Assembly (NCBI GenBank): GCA_030267565.1
Contig: BRXU01000030.1
Span: 887,001-951,000 of the forward strand
Direction of reading: 5' to 3'
Length of the DNA stretch: 64,000 bases
DNA from: Pleodorina starrii
Taxonomy: Eukaryota; Chlorophyta; Chlorophyceae; Chlamydomonadales; Volvocaceae
In this document: one piece after another, positions 32,670 through 44,700 of the stretch
How the letters are laid out: each line of letters opens with the position of its first letter
Numbering within the stretch: the first letter of the stretch is position 1
Made by a program: the position numbers and the translations under genes
The notes under the pieces: generated by a model
Database searches by the model: none
Told to the model about the DNA's origin: nothing
The model's input: the letters and a program-made list of their open reading frames with translations, nothing else

Positions 32670-35502
32670 TTCCCAGGCTTTCCTGCGCCACAGCGATGCA
32701 CAACATATACCTCAATTCTACGCGCACAATGATCAAAATAATATCGATAAATACACAGCGCACTAGGAAGGTCAGCGTACGCAAATGATGATCAAGCCTG
32801 ACAAAAAGTCCACGGCCAGCCACCACCATTCTTCTTGAACCGAAAATGCAATAAGCTAGCCGCATGTAACAACCATCACAATACAGAGCAACATAAAGCA
32901 TGATATAATTCAGTTGCTGTGGAAAGAGCACACCGGGAAGCACGAGTCAATCGTAATTACATAGCCCTCACACCATACATCAAACGCTTACGGCTGTTGA
33001 GCTATAGCTTTAAGCAATGCATTCTAATAAAAGGAGTGCTGGTATCTCACGCAGCCTTGACGCAAAGCAACCCCGATAATATTTTCTTTCGCCGCATACC
33101 TTGTGAAGCCTCACGGCCCAGCGCCTCTCCAGAGCAATTGCGTGAACATCGGTGTGCTAAGAACGACACAAAGATGCGCTGATTCTGTCCAAATTGTCAA
33201 CTATGTCAAAGCAGGTCATTCTCGGTTAATGTCAATATATGGGGAGCAGACGTGCAACATTGGGTAAGGTAAGACAACTGGTAGACAAGTCTGCGATGTT
33301 GAGACGTTTTCATTGAGCGCTGCCGTACGGTAAATTCAGGTCCAGCGACAGAGCGACTAACCGTTCACTGCGATGCAAGAATATGTAGTTTACATGGTAC
33401 TACATACATGGACGCAGGCGCATAATCGCAAGGGAGATAATGGGCCTGGCTCGGGAGTAACGTCCACCATGGACGCACACATCGATATGCTCCTGACTTC
33501 CGTGGCACAACGGTGTGGAGCGCGTGATAAACTCTGGATGCACTTCTGCAGTGAATGTCAGGGCTGATGATGGTAACGAAAATGGTGTGCCGCGCTGTCT
33601 CTGGACGGAAGCAAGTTCCGGAGGCGTTGGCGTTCATGCGCTCTCGTATTTCGATCCGGGCGCATGCGCATGGGGATCCCAGGGCGTTGTGACTTGGCCC
33701 CGCGCTCCATGACAGCTGACAGTTAATAGTTTCCTCTGATTATCAAGGCAGGAAAGGGCAGGGGCCCTTGGCGATTGACCTTGTGAGGCAGCACGGCATC
33801 GTGCCGCCGCCGTCGTGCGTCATCCCTGCCATACAGTAAAGCCACCCACTCCCGTATTTGCTGTTTACTGCCAAACGTGTTTCTGCACACGGCACCGACC
33901 CATGGGGGCGTCACCCTCATCAACATCGGTCCTCAGCCCCCCGTCAAGCCCCCGCGCTACAAGCCGCTGCTACTTTTGCAACTATTCAAGCACGATGACG
34001 GTACATCGAAGTTTTGCCGAAATATCGGACCAAGAACGTTTCTGCCGCCGCCTGATTTGACGCAAATCCCGCCGCCAGCTGGCGGGCCTCCGACCCATGG
34101 GTCTCTCCTCATGCTCTCGCACCCATTCCTCGGGAAAATGGACACCGTACGCGACGAAAAAACGCTCTCGAGCTATCTTGCCGCGGTCTGAGGAGCCCTG
34201 CTCCAAGAAAACCCCGTCCTGAAAAGCGATAACAGTCAGTGAGCATCCATCCGGGGGCTCCGCCGGTGGGGTGAGCAATGCGCAAGGATTTTTTATGTCA
34301 ACCATCCGGACTGGGCAGGGGGCCTGATGCCCTCATGGCCGCACCTTCAAGGTGGACCGCACGCAAAACGACCCAATCTGTAATACGCCGGGCTCTGCTG
34401 AATTTCAGATTCGACGGCAGAATCGGCACGAAGCAGCTCGCCGACCGCCGACCGCCAACCGCCGACCGCCGACCGTCGCCGCCCGTACTGGCGCTCGGCG
34501 GTCGAACGCGGTGGCAGGCCGACAACGAAAGTACGGTACTGTGGAGGATTCATTCCGGCCTAAGGGCTAAGCTCTCCCGGTGTCTCGGATCGTTTGCATT
34601 GCCTGTGGTGCTCTGCCAGCCGGCTTTACCATTGTAAGGGCCCTTCGGACGGCCTGGTTGCGCCTTCCTTCGCCCCCCTGGCCGTTTCCATTTGCCGCGG
34701 TGCACAGCCAGCTGGCGAGCTGGCCGGCACAGCCCCTCGAAGGACCCGTACTGAGCGTCTGGAGCCAGGCGCAACCATCACTACTTTTACTACTACTGCC
34801 TCTACCTTCCGAGACCGTCCCCGGCCATGCCATCCCTGACCACTGTCACCGGCACCCCACCACCACCGCCACCGCCATCACTCGCCCCATCCACGGCATC
34901 CGCCGGTGCCCCATCCATCCGGCGCCGATGAAGCTGCACCAGCTCCCGCCAGCAGCATCTCCTGCCCGGCACCAGCACCAGCACCGGCCAGGCCGCCCTT
35001 CATCCGCACGCCTCCCTTGTTCACCACATACCACCGTGCGTCCCTAGCAGGAAGCTACGGCGATTGCCGCCCAGCGTAGCGGACGCCCAACCACATCCGG
35101 CTGCATTTACTACGCACAATTCACGACCGTAGGAACCAACCGAACCCGGGCCAACAAAGGCTCGGCCAGGCAGGAAGCCACGTGAGGCCCTTTGCGCCCA
35201 TCTCATTGCTAGACCCCCGCATGGCGGCATGGGCCCCTCATCGCAAAACACGCGTCCGCCCCTTTCACGCACCGCAACAACACCGCACGTCAATCCGCAT
35301 CAATTCGCACAAAGTGCACGGGAGTGCGACCTCCTTCCCAGGAGCCCCGCCCAACCCAGCCCAACCCAGCCCAACTCAACCCAGCGCAACTCAGCACAGC
35401 GTCTCACAGCACAGCCAAGCCCGGCTCACTGGAAGAACCATTGATAGTCGACCTGTGTCCCACTGTACCTTCCCCCCTGCCCTGCCCGGCTCATCGCCCG
35501 GC
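32670..35502. other. Unassigned AT-richer region between the chromatin gene and the Abraxas-like gene
   Basis: It includes the promoter and 5' leader of the chromatin gene (right of 32669) and the 3' region of the minus-strand gene ending at 35503. Composition is clearly less GC-rich than the genes around it. At 33877-34191 (+) and 33982-34218 (-) there are overlapping open frames on both strands; the minus one follows a good TTTTCAG acceptor and reads DGVFLEQGSSDRGKIARERF. Neither matches a family I know, and neither could be joined to a neighbour in frame. A CCGACCG-type short repeat lies at 34441-34478. Confidence 0.4.
34441..34478 (+). repeat. 7-bp ACCGCCG-type tandem repeat
   Basis: Five near-exact units of CCGACCG/ACCGCCA type. 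It is low-complexity and in no recognised gene. Confidence 0.8.
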
Positions 35503-37336
35503 TCACCGCCTTCGCGCCAGCTGCGCCACCAGCGCATCCCTCCGCCGCCGCAGCTCCGCCACCGCCGCCTCGCCCGCCTCCGCCCGCTCACACAGCTCAT
35601 GCAGCCCCCCCAGCAGCGCCTCGCAGTGCTGCCTCACCGCCCGGGCCTGCTCCCGAGCACCCGCCACCAGACCCGCCGCCGCCGCTGCGGCATCGTAACC
35701 GTGCCCGCAGCCAGGCGGCGCCGCCGCGCCGCCGAGTGCCGACGGCGCTGCCGCCGAGGAGAAGGACACCTGCACCGCATGTTGCTGCTGCGCGCTCAAA
35801 GCTGAGGTTGAGGATGCGGGGGAGGGGCCGGCGAGGGCGGTGGCGGCGTTGAGTTGTTGGTAGGCCCCCAGGCCGGTGTGGCCTCCCAGGTTGAGGGTCT
35901 GCAGCTCCAGGGGCTCCAGCAGCATCTCACCGCTGGAGGTGGCCAGCCGCGCCTGGAAGCACCTGCCGGATGGGGGGGGGTTATCCACGTATAGGCCGGG
36001 GCCCGTGAACGGTATCCAATCAGAATAATCCTGGGGTATTTGAAGAGTGAATTTGCTGGGGGGGGAATGTCCCACGAGTCGCGGAAGGGAGGGGCCGTGG
36101 AAGGGAGGCAGAGAGGTTTCTGCCGGGTGCCGGGCGCCGTGCGCTGCTGCTAGTACTTGGTTGCAGCGGCCAGCCTCCCTTGGACGTCCCATGCAGTCCC
36201 CAGTACGGGTGGAGCCAGGCGCGAGAGACTGGCTGTGACGGCTGTGACGGGCTGTGCAAGCACGGAGAGGCGTGCAAGGTACGGCACGGTACGACACGCG
36301 GGTGTGGGGGGCGGAGACCGCACGAGCGCGCGCGCGCGTGCACCTGTAGGTGCGCGCGGGTGTGGGGTGTCACTGCGGCGACGGCAACTACCACCCGCCC
36401 GCCGGCCCGAAAAACAGCGGCGCTTCCGCACCCGTCCACGAACCTGAACTGCCACGTCAGCGTGGCTCCGTTGTGGCTGTCCCCCGTGCTGACCAGCAGC
36501 AGCAGCACCGCCTGCCGGCCGCCGTGGCGAGCAAGCTGTCGGCGCAGCAGCGCCAACGTCACGGCGCTTTCCCGCATGGAAGGCCTCAACCAGCTGCCGC
36601 TGGAGCAGGACGATGACGACGACGACGGCGCGGGCCCAGCGGAGGCGGCGGCGGTGGCGGTGGTGGTGCAAGATGGCGCGGGGCGGTACGACAGCCAGCC
36701 AAGCAGCGGCGCCGGCTGCGCCGCCGTCAGCTCCTCCAGTACGGGCTCTGCAGCACCGGTACGACGCGGATGAGGAATGAGGAATGCGGAAGCACGCACG
36801 GCGCGACGTCGGGTGTGTGCTGCTCCAACCCAGGCAAGATGCAGCTCTGCCCCTGCATTGCCCGAATCTCTTGTGCTATCTCTTGTGCTATATCGCTAAA
36901 GCCCGCATCCAGACGTGTGGAAGGAGTAGTAAAGACGAAACCGTGTAGGAGGAGGAGCTCCGTCAGCGCCGCTACCCGCATCCAGAACCAAAGTTCCCTG
37001 TTTGATGCCTCTTCCCTTCGCTTGCCCTTGTTTCGTTCGTGGCCCCCGAATCGCCTTCGCCATATTCAAACCTGGACCCGGACCCAGCATCCCGTACCCA
37101 GCACCCAGGACCCGGAATATTACCATCACCACTTCTGTACCACCACCCGCACCAGCACCAGTGCTTTTGGCCATTACTGTTGGCAGTACTCCTATCAGGA
37201 CGACCGTTACCAACAGCTGGGGCCCCGGCCGCACCTCGGAGCTCCCCCGCCTCGTCGTAGAAGCTGCAGGTGGCGGCGCAGCAGATGGAGGCGGTGAGGG
37301 CAGCCCGTGACTCGGTGGTGGTGGCCATGTCTGGCG
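35503..37336 (-). CDS. Abraxas/ABRO1-like MPN-domain protein with C-terminal coiled coil (N-terminus unresolved)
   Basis: Three exons join cleanly: 37235 to about 37336, 36444-36747 and 35503-35962 (phases 1 and 2; stop at 35503). The product contains CSFYDEAGELR, then PVLEELTAAQPAPLLGWLSYR, then MRESAVTLALLRRQLARHG and AVLLLLVSTGDS, then CFQARLATSSGEMLLEPLEL, and a helical Ala/Glu/Arg-rich end (CEALLGGLHELCERAEAGEA). The order (SFYD.AGE, a GW.SYR motif, the RE..LH-type helix, a final coiled coil) follows the Abraxas/ABRO1 family. These are the catalytically inactive MPN scaffolds of BRCC36 deubiquitinase complexes (BRCA1-A and BRISC). The first part of the MPN fold is not seen. An exon near 37570-37690 starting MPLTAPPAIF could supply it, but its donor is poor; an alternative start is the ATG at about 37334. 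The family call rests on motif order, not on an alignment. Confidence 0.55.
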
Positions 37337-37689
37337 AGGGTGGGCCGGGGGCGGGGCGGGGCGGGGCGGGGCGAGGGGGGGGGGCGGTGGGAGCAACGGG
37401 GGTACGAAGAGGAGAACCGCAGCAGAGAAGGCCGGGCCGGGGGCCGGGGGCCGGGGAGCGGGGCGGGAGGCGGTGGCGGCGATGGCGGCTGATGGGCAGT
37501 AACGTAGTTGCGTTCCGCGCTGGGGTGGGGTGAAGAGGAGTCGACGCGGGGCTAACGGGGTTGGCAGCGCTTGCTTGACCGCGGCGGGCGGTTGGAGTCG
37601 GTGGTGGTGTTCGCTGCGGAGGTGACGTGGATGCCCGGCAGGTTCACGATGAAGATAGCAGGGGGTGCGGTGAGCGGCATGACATGGGG

Positions 37690-38756
37690 AAGCGGCGAGG
37701 GTGTTCGTGTTGGGCGTCCCCGTTGCCTGTTTCGTCACCTATCGGCGCCCCGGGTACACAAGCGCGAAGGCTCCCAGGACCTCAATCCCAGCTTTGGTGA
37801 AGCCCTTCCACCCAGACCCACCATCGTCGTCCCGCAGGTGCTGTATTGTCGTGGTAACTGTTTCTCCTGCGCACATCATCAGACGTGGCAAGGTGGCTCC
37901 GGTGGACGATGGGCGGGAATGTCGGGGAGCTTTGCCTTGGCCCAGCCCGCGTGGTTACTTCCGTAACCGGCCGGTAAAGCGCCTTACCGTAAATCAGTCC
38001 ATCACATGGTGCTCCGCCTGCCGTCACCGCGTACAAAATCGTCGCGAGGCTCGCACCATGTACTGTGACCTTTAAGAGCATGTTCGGCACCGCCTCAATG
38101 CTCATGTTCAATGTTCAAACGTATTTCGCCCGCATACAATGCACTCTACGGCGCAATGTCGTCGAGCAGACCTGGCAGCTGAGGCAGCGCTGCAAGCAAA
38201 TGTATGTCGAACGGCTCAGAATGATCGCTTCAAGGCGTCTTGGAACTCAGCAACATGATAACCTGCCCTAGCGCCACACGCGATATTGCTAGAAGGGGTT
38301 TGTGTACTTGCCGACAGTTAACAAAGCGTCCCGTACTTTGGAGTCCAAGACTCAACCGTTGTCATTTATTCCGTCAACCCAAACCCATTTCAATTAAAGG
38401 CGGCTAGGGCTGCTTGAAAAGAGTCATCGCGCGCCTCCTTGCCATCCAAAAGCTTTTGCCACGCCAGCAGCCTCGGCCTGTCCGCTTCCTCTCAGCCTGC
38501 TGCTCTCCCAATCCACCCTAAGTTTAGCATACAATCAACAATATCGTACCTCAGCGAGCCTGGGCGCCTGCTACGCGGATGGCGAACCCTAAATTCTAAA
38601 ACGCCTGGGCTATGGCGAACATAGCAGTTGATGCGTCTGAAGTTCCTCAGGTGTGTCTTGAAACATGCATCTTTTCTAAGCAACTTTTATAGCTTCCCAC
38701 AGGCGCAGGCGACCCAAAGTCCACCCCCATGGTTGTTCTAACAACGACCTGCCAGA
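37690..38756. other. Intergenic region between divergent genes
   Basis: This lies between the probable 5' end of the minus-strand Abraxas-like gene and the ATG of the plus-strand RabGAP gene, so it should hold both promoters. Its composition falls toward AT-rich near 38090-38420. No gene, RNA or clear repeat was recognised. Confidence 0.5.
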
Positions 38757-41700
38757 ATGACAGCAGCAGCGTCGGCTTGTGGCTTCCCCGTCGCGCAGGT
38801 CTTTCCTGGCACCATGCTGAAGGTTGAGGAGGGACAGGACTGCGCTGTCCTGTGCGCAACGGACGACGAGTCAGGCAGTGCTTCGGCCGCGGCGGCGGGG
38901 TGCGTAGCGGGGCGCGGCGACTCGGCCCTTGAAAAACTCTGCCCCCCTACCCGCCCTTCCCCGCCCGTTTGCAACGGGCGAAAAGCGTGTTACAGCCCCG
39001 ATCCACCCCTTCGTTGCGACGCGGCGCGTCTGCGACATGTCCCCACTCCACACGACGCGAGGTCGAGTCTCCCTTGGAGGGTGCTACGAGGGGTATGCCC
39101 CTCCCATTCCCCCGCCCAACCCGTGTCGTACCTTCGCACCTCGTCGATAAACGTGCCGGGCGCCGTATCCGATGCCGTACCGTACTGCAACCGCATTGCG
39201 GAAACCCAATCACGACGCCCCAGGCAGCGTTACGCAATTCCTTCTCCCTGCTGGGTTTCGGCGTGTCCGCCTCGCTAACGCCGTCTCACTCTCTCTCCCT
39301 TCGCTGCGGTATCTCTCAAAACCAACCCTAATTCTTTTCCCTGTCGTACGACCTTGTCCGTACGACCCACGGGTCGAAAACAACTATCTCTAACACCCGT
39401 ATAGCCACAACATCCTCAACCAAAAGCGCCGCTTTTCCTCCTTTTCTCCTTGTAGCACATGCACATGCACATACACACATATGGCCAGCCACTCCCGTGA
39501 CGCAGCTGTCTTCCGCCTCTTCTTGCCCCCACAACTCCCCCTTTCTATCTCTCCGGAGGACCGGTTGGTTCTCGTCCAAATTGCAGTACATCGCAATCCA
39601 ACCCCCAATCGCCAATCGCCAATCGCCAACTGCCCTTCGCCCCAACAATCTGTCACCTGCGGATGCGGTCCTTCTTTCACGTTTCACCCCACTTTTTTAC
39701 CGTCGTAATTTAGCTTTTCTAACGAACAGAAAACCAACTAACCCCAACTTCCACCTCAACCACCACTGCCATTTCCCCTGCTCGGCTGTCAACGGTCCGC
39801 ATAGACCGTATGCCTAATTAGGCTATCAACCCGCCTCGAGGACCGCTCTTCTTTTCTCTGCTTGACACTGGTACCGATATGTTGCTGTACCCCCCCACGC
39901 CCCCCACAGACGACCAACCGCTTCCCCAAGAGCTGCCGTACACGGCGCTAAGACACCGCGGCCGGCAGGCGCCGCCGCCGCCGTTGCCGGGGCCGCCGCC
40001 GCCGGGGGGCCATCGCGCCAGGGGAAGAGCGACGGCGGCAGTGGTGGCGGTGATGAGGAGGGGGAGGAGGAGGGGGAGGATGGATACGAGTACTACGACG
40101 GGGACGAGTACTTCGACGACCTGGGGGAGGAAGGGGCGACGGCGAGGGCGAGGACGGGTGACGGCAGCAGCCTGGGCGACGAGACGGAGACGTTTTCGGA
40201 GCTGTCAGACCCCGGGGGAACGGAGGTGGGTTGGGCTGGGTTGGTTGGGTTGGTTGGTTGGGCCGCATGCCCGGTACTAACCGTCCGCAATGAATGGCGC
40301 AATGAATACCCCCCCCCTTTCCTCCGCAGGTGGTGTTTGTGCGCGAGGGCGTGGCCGTGTGGCCGTGTGGCGCTCGTTCCGAACGCATCCTGGGCCGCCT
40401 CTCCCTGGTCAAGCAGTGCAACGTACTCTTCATGGCCTGGCTGCCGTACAGTCGCGGCGTACTGCAGCAGGACGGCACCTTCCGAGTCACGGCCGCCCAG
40501 GCGGCGGCGGCGGCGGCGCCGCCACCGCCGGAGGCGGCGACGGGCCGCGGCAGCGGCTGGGCGGCGGGGCGCCGCGCCGGCGGCGGCCGCAGCGGCGGCG
40601 GGGAAAAGGGTCGCGCGGATTGGGCAGCGCCGCCGGCGCTGCCGTCGGGCACAGGTGAGCCCATTCATGTGCCTCGGGGTTGGGTGTTGGTGTTAGGGTT
40701 AGGGTTGCGGGGTTGGGGCCGGCGTTTCCTATTGAAAGAGGGTTTTAGGGTTTACAGTTCACTTGCTGGTCGTCGCTTGCTGGTGTCGGCTCCTCCTGAT
40801 TGGTTGCCGTACTGTACTGCTAACGGTTGGGTGTACGGTTCTTTTCGTGATATGAGAAGGAGGGGTCCCGGGTGACCGGGTGGGTGGTCCGTTGAAGCGG
40901 GGGAGGCTTTCAGTCGAGTCGGATCTGAAATTGGAGGGAGAATCGGAGTACGGCAATGTGGCTTCCCTCACAGACCACAGCTAATCTAACCTGATCCCGT
41001 ACATCATCTGACCGTCATTATTCTTTATGAATATTGGACCACAAAGCTTTCGAGGGGGGCTGGTTGCTGCAGCCACTTCCATTGCTGCCCTTCACTCCCA
41101 ACCCCCCTCCGTTGCCCCCTAACCCCACCCCCTGCCCCTGCACCCAGACCGCACCCTCTACGCAGTCCACCCCATTCCGCTGTCGGAGGTCAAGGCTCTG
41201 CGGCGCCGCCCCCCGCCGCTGGGCCTGGGTCTGGGGCTGGGCTGGGCGGGCTACGGCCGCAGCTGCCCCTCCCTGCTTGTCGTACTGACGAGCGGCGTGA
41301 CGCTGCCGCCGCTGCATTTCACCCGGGGGGGAGTCAAGGCGCTCATCGCCACACTCAAACAGGTCCGGACTGTTGGGTGCTGTGTGTGTATGTGTGTGTG
41401 TGTGGGCGCGGGGAGGGGGAGGGGTGGAAGGGGGGAAATCGCCGGGGAAGGGTGTGTGTGTGAATGTCCCTCCGCCCCCTCCGCTTTCCTTTCCTTTTAC
41501 TTTACAATCATGCTGCCCTACCTTTAGCAAGCCATCAAAAAACCCCTCCGCCCGCTGCCTCTTTCCGTGCACCCCTGCTACCCAACCCCCTTCCCCGCAA
41601 CCCCCCCAACCCCCAACCTCCCCCACCCCCCCAACCTCCCCCACCCCCTAACCCAACCCCGCCACACACACACACAAACCCAACAGCACGTGTTCCTGCT

Positions 41701-44700
41701 CAAGTCCGCGGACGAGCCGCACACCTACCTGGTCAACGACACCGCCGACCCCCTCAGCCGCAGCCTCTCCGCCCTTCAACTGGCGGACGTCCTCATCGGG
41801 GGACCGCCGCCAGGCGCCTCCGCCACCTTCGAACCGGGGGAGGGAGTCGTCGCCGCCGCGGCGGCGGCGGCGGCTCCGCCGCCGCCGCCGGCCGCCTGGG
41901 CGACGCCGACGACGGGGCTGGGCCTGGCGGCGGCGGCGGGACTGAGTAACGGCGGCGGCGGCGGCGGAAGGGTTGCGGACGCGGGCGGCGGTCTGGGTGT
42001 GGGACTGGGACTGGGCTTAGGGTTGGGACTGGGGAGTGCGGTGTCCTGGTGCTGGGCTGATCAGCCCCCGGCGGCGGCGGCGGCGGCGCGTGCGACAGCG
42101 TCGACGGGCCTCGGCGGGTTCGAGGCCGTGGAAGAGGGGGAGGACGGCGAGGATGGCGGCGAAGACGGAGGCGGCGGCGGCGGCGGCGCTGCGCGCCGCC
42201 AGCCCAACGCGTGGGCGTACGGCATCGTCGACGCCATCAACCGTTTCGTACAAAATGTACGGGGTACGGCCTCGGGCTGGATCGGAGCGCTGGACGATCT
42301 GGACGAGCAGGATGACGACGACCTGTACGGCAAGGAAATGTACGACAGGCCACTGTACGATGACACGGAGCCGGCGGCCGCGTCCGCGGGTGACGCCGCA
42401 GCGGCGGCGGCGGAGCGGCGCCGAGATGAAGATTGCGGCGCCGCCGCCGCCGCCGCCGCCACCGGCGCTGGCGCGCCGCCGCCGTGCGCGAGCCGCGCCG
42501 GACCCGCTCCCAATAGCGGTGGGAGCAGCAGTGGGAGCCAGGCAGGCCGCGCTGGCGCGCCGCCGCCAGCAGCGGCGGCGCCGGCGGCGGCGGCCGCCGC
42601 CGCCGCCGCCGCGTCGTCCTGCTCGTCGGAGGTCGGCGACTTCGAGTTGTTGGACGGTGGCGGTTGCTGGGGGGAGGCGGCGGCGCATCCGGCGCCGCGG
42701 CGGAGGCTGCGGCCGCCGCCCCTGTCAGCGGAGGAGTGGGCGGCCATGTTCGATGCGGGTGGGTGGGTGGGCGGGTGGGTGGGTTTTAGGGGTTTTTATT
42801 GGATTGCGTGCTGAAAGGTGTTGTGCTAAAAGGTGCTAAAAGGTGTGTCCCCACTTCAACCCCCACCTCCCTAGCAACGCGCTCTGCTCCCACAACCGCG
42901 CGCACGCATTCATGCACACACACACCCCCATCTGGGTCCCTCCCCACTCTGGCCCCCTCCGTCCGTCCCCCTCCCTCGGTAAGTATCACGCGGTTCTGGG
43001 TCCGTTCGCTAACGCCGTCTCCGTCCCTTCGCTGCGGTATCATTTTCTACCCACCCCCTTTCCCGCAGAGGGGCGGCTGGTGGGTGAGGCGGCTCTGCGG
43101 GACCGCGTGTTCGCATCTGGGTGTGTTTCGGAGCTGCGGAGGGAGGTGTGGAAGCACCTGCTGGGCATGTACCCGCGGGGGAGCACGGCGGCGCAGCGGT
43201 CGGAGACGGCGGCGGTGAGGGAGCGGGGGGGGGGAGGGCGGAGGGGGAAGGGGCCTTAGGAACCCGGGGATCTGGGCGAACCGCGGGTCTGAGCGGATCT
43301 GTGGCGGGTCCTAGCGACCCGCGGGTCGGCGGGCCGCGAAGTGAACGACCCACGGATCTGAACGGGTTGGCTGGTGGTTGAGATGGGTTTCAGCAGGGCC
43401 AGGGCCGGGGCCGGCCAATTCGCTGTGCTGCCATGCAGGGATGGTTGGGATCGTGGCCGATGCTGCTGCCACACGGGGGGGGGGGGTCACCTCATCACCT
43501 TCATCACCTTCAACTATCCCTGCCGGTGTTGGATGTGGTGGCTGCGTTGGGTAGTGGCTGTGCTGCTGTTGTGCGCTCTGCCCGGTGAAGCGGTGGTCCC
43601 CCGCTCCGAAACCAGCTCCCGGTCCTCCGCACCGCCCCGCCGCCCCGCTCCAAAACCAGCTCTCTGTCCATCGTGCCGCCCCCGGCCATCCCTCCTCGCT
43701 CCGAAACCCACCCTCTCGCTGTCTTCCGTACGTCTTTGCCCCACAGAAGTGGCAGGCGGAATACAAGACGCTCCGGCAGCAGTGGCAGTCCATGATGCCG
43801 GCACAGGTGGATTTGGGGGGAGGGGGAGAAAGAAGAGGGGTGCGTGTGTGCGCGTGTGTGTGTGTGCGTGTGTGCGTGTGCGGTGTCAGCAGGTGCCGCT
43901 TTGGACTGTCATACTCTTACTCCACCAGCCCCTCCATCCCATCGCGGCGGTTCCTTCTCTATCATCACCCTCATCTTCTCCATTATCACAATCGCCCTCA
44001 TCTTCTCCATTATCACAATCGCCCTCATCTTCTCCATTATCACAATCGCCCTCATCTTCTCCATTATCACAATCGCCCTCATCTTCTCCATTATCACAAT
44101 CGCCCTCATCTTCTCCATGATCACAATCGCCCTCATCTTCTCTATCATCACCCTCATCTTCTCTATCATCACCCTTGTCTTGCAGGAGGCCCGTTGCGGC
44201 TCCTGGCGCTGCCACCGCACCGCCGTGGACAAGGACGTGCGACGAACCGACCGGGGCCACCCCTTCTTCGCCAGGGAGGGCTGCGCGGGACTGCGGGCGC
44301 TGCGAAATGTACTGCTGACGCACGTGGTGTACGACAGGGACCTAGGGTACTGCCAGGTACGGCAAGGCGCGGCGCGGCAGATTGGGATGGGGCGCACGGA
44401 AGGCTTGGTTTGTAGGAAATGCCGCAGCCGCCTCGATTGTACTCACCACCTCGCGCTGTTCTTTTGCAGACGGGAAGCTTTCAAATACTTACCGATTGCC
44501 CCCCCCCGTCCCTTCACTGCGGCTTCCCTTCTTTTTTCCTTCTCGCCCCGCCTGCCCCCTCCTGCCTCTGAGGAAAGGGCATGAGCGATCTGGCTGCTCC
44601 ACTGCTGGTGGTGATGCGCGACGAGGCGGAGGCGTTTTGGGCGTTCGCGGCGCTGATGGAACGCATGGGCTCCAACTTCCAGGGGATGAATCTGCAGCTG

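Noticed and set aside
40226..40329. Continuation of the frame through the GTGGGTTGGG repeat at 40226-40260
   Set aside because: GAG|GTGGGT and CCGCAG|GTG define a short intron, and conserved protein sequence resumes exactly at 40330.
43955..44178. CRISPR-like array
   Set aside because: The 27-bp units are head to tail with no spacers and lie inside a spliced intron of a eukaryotic gene.
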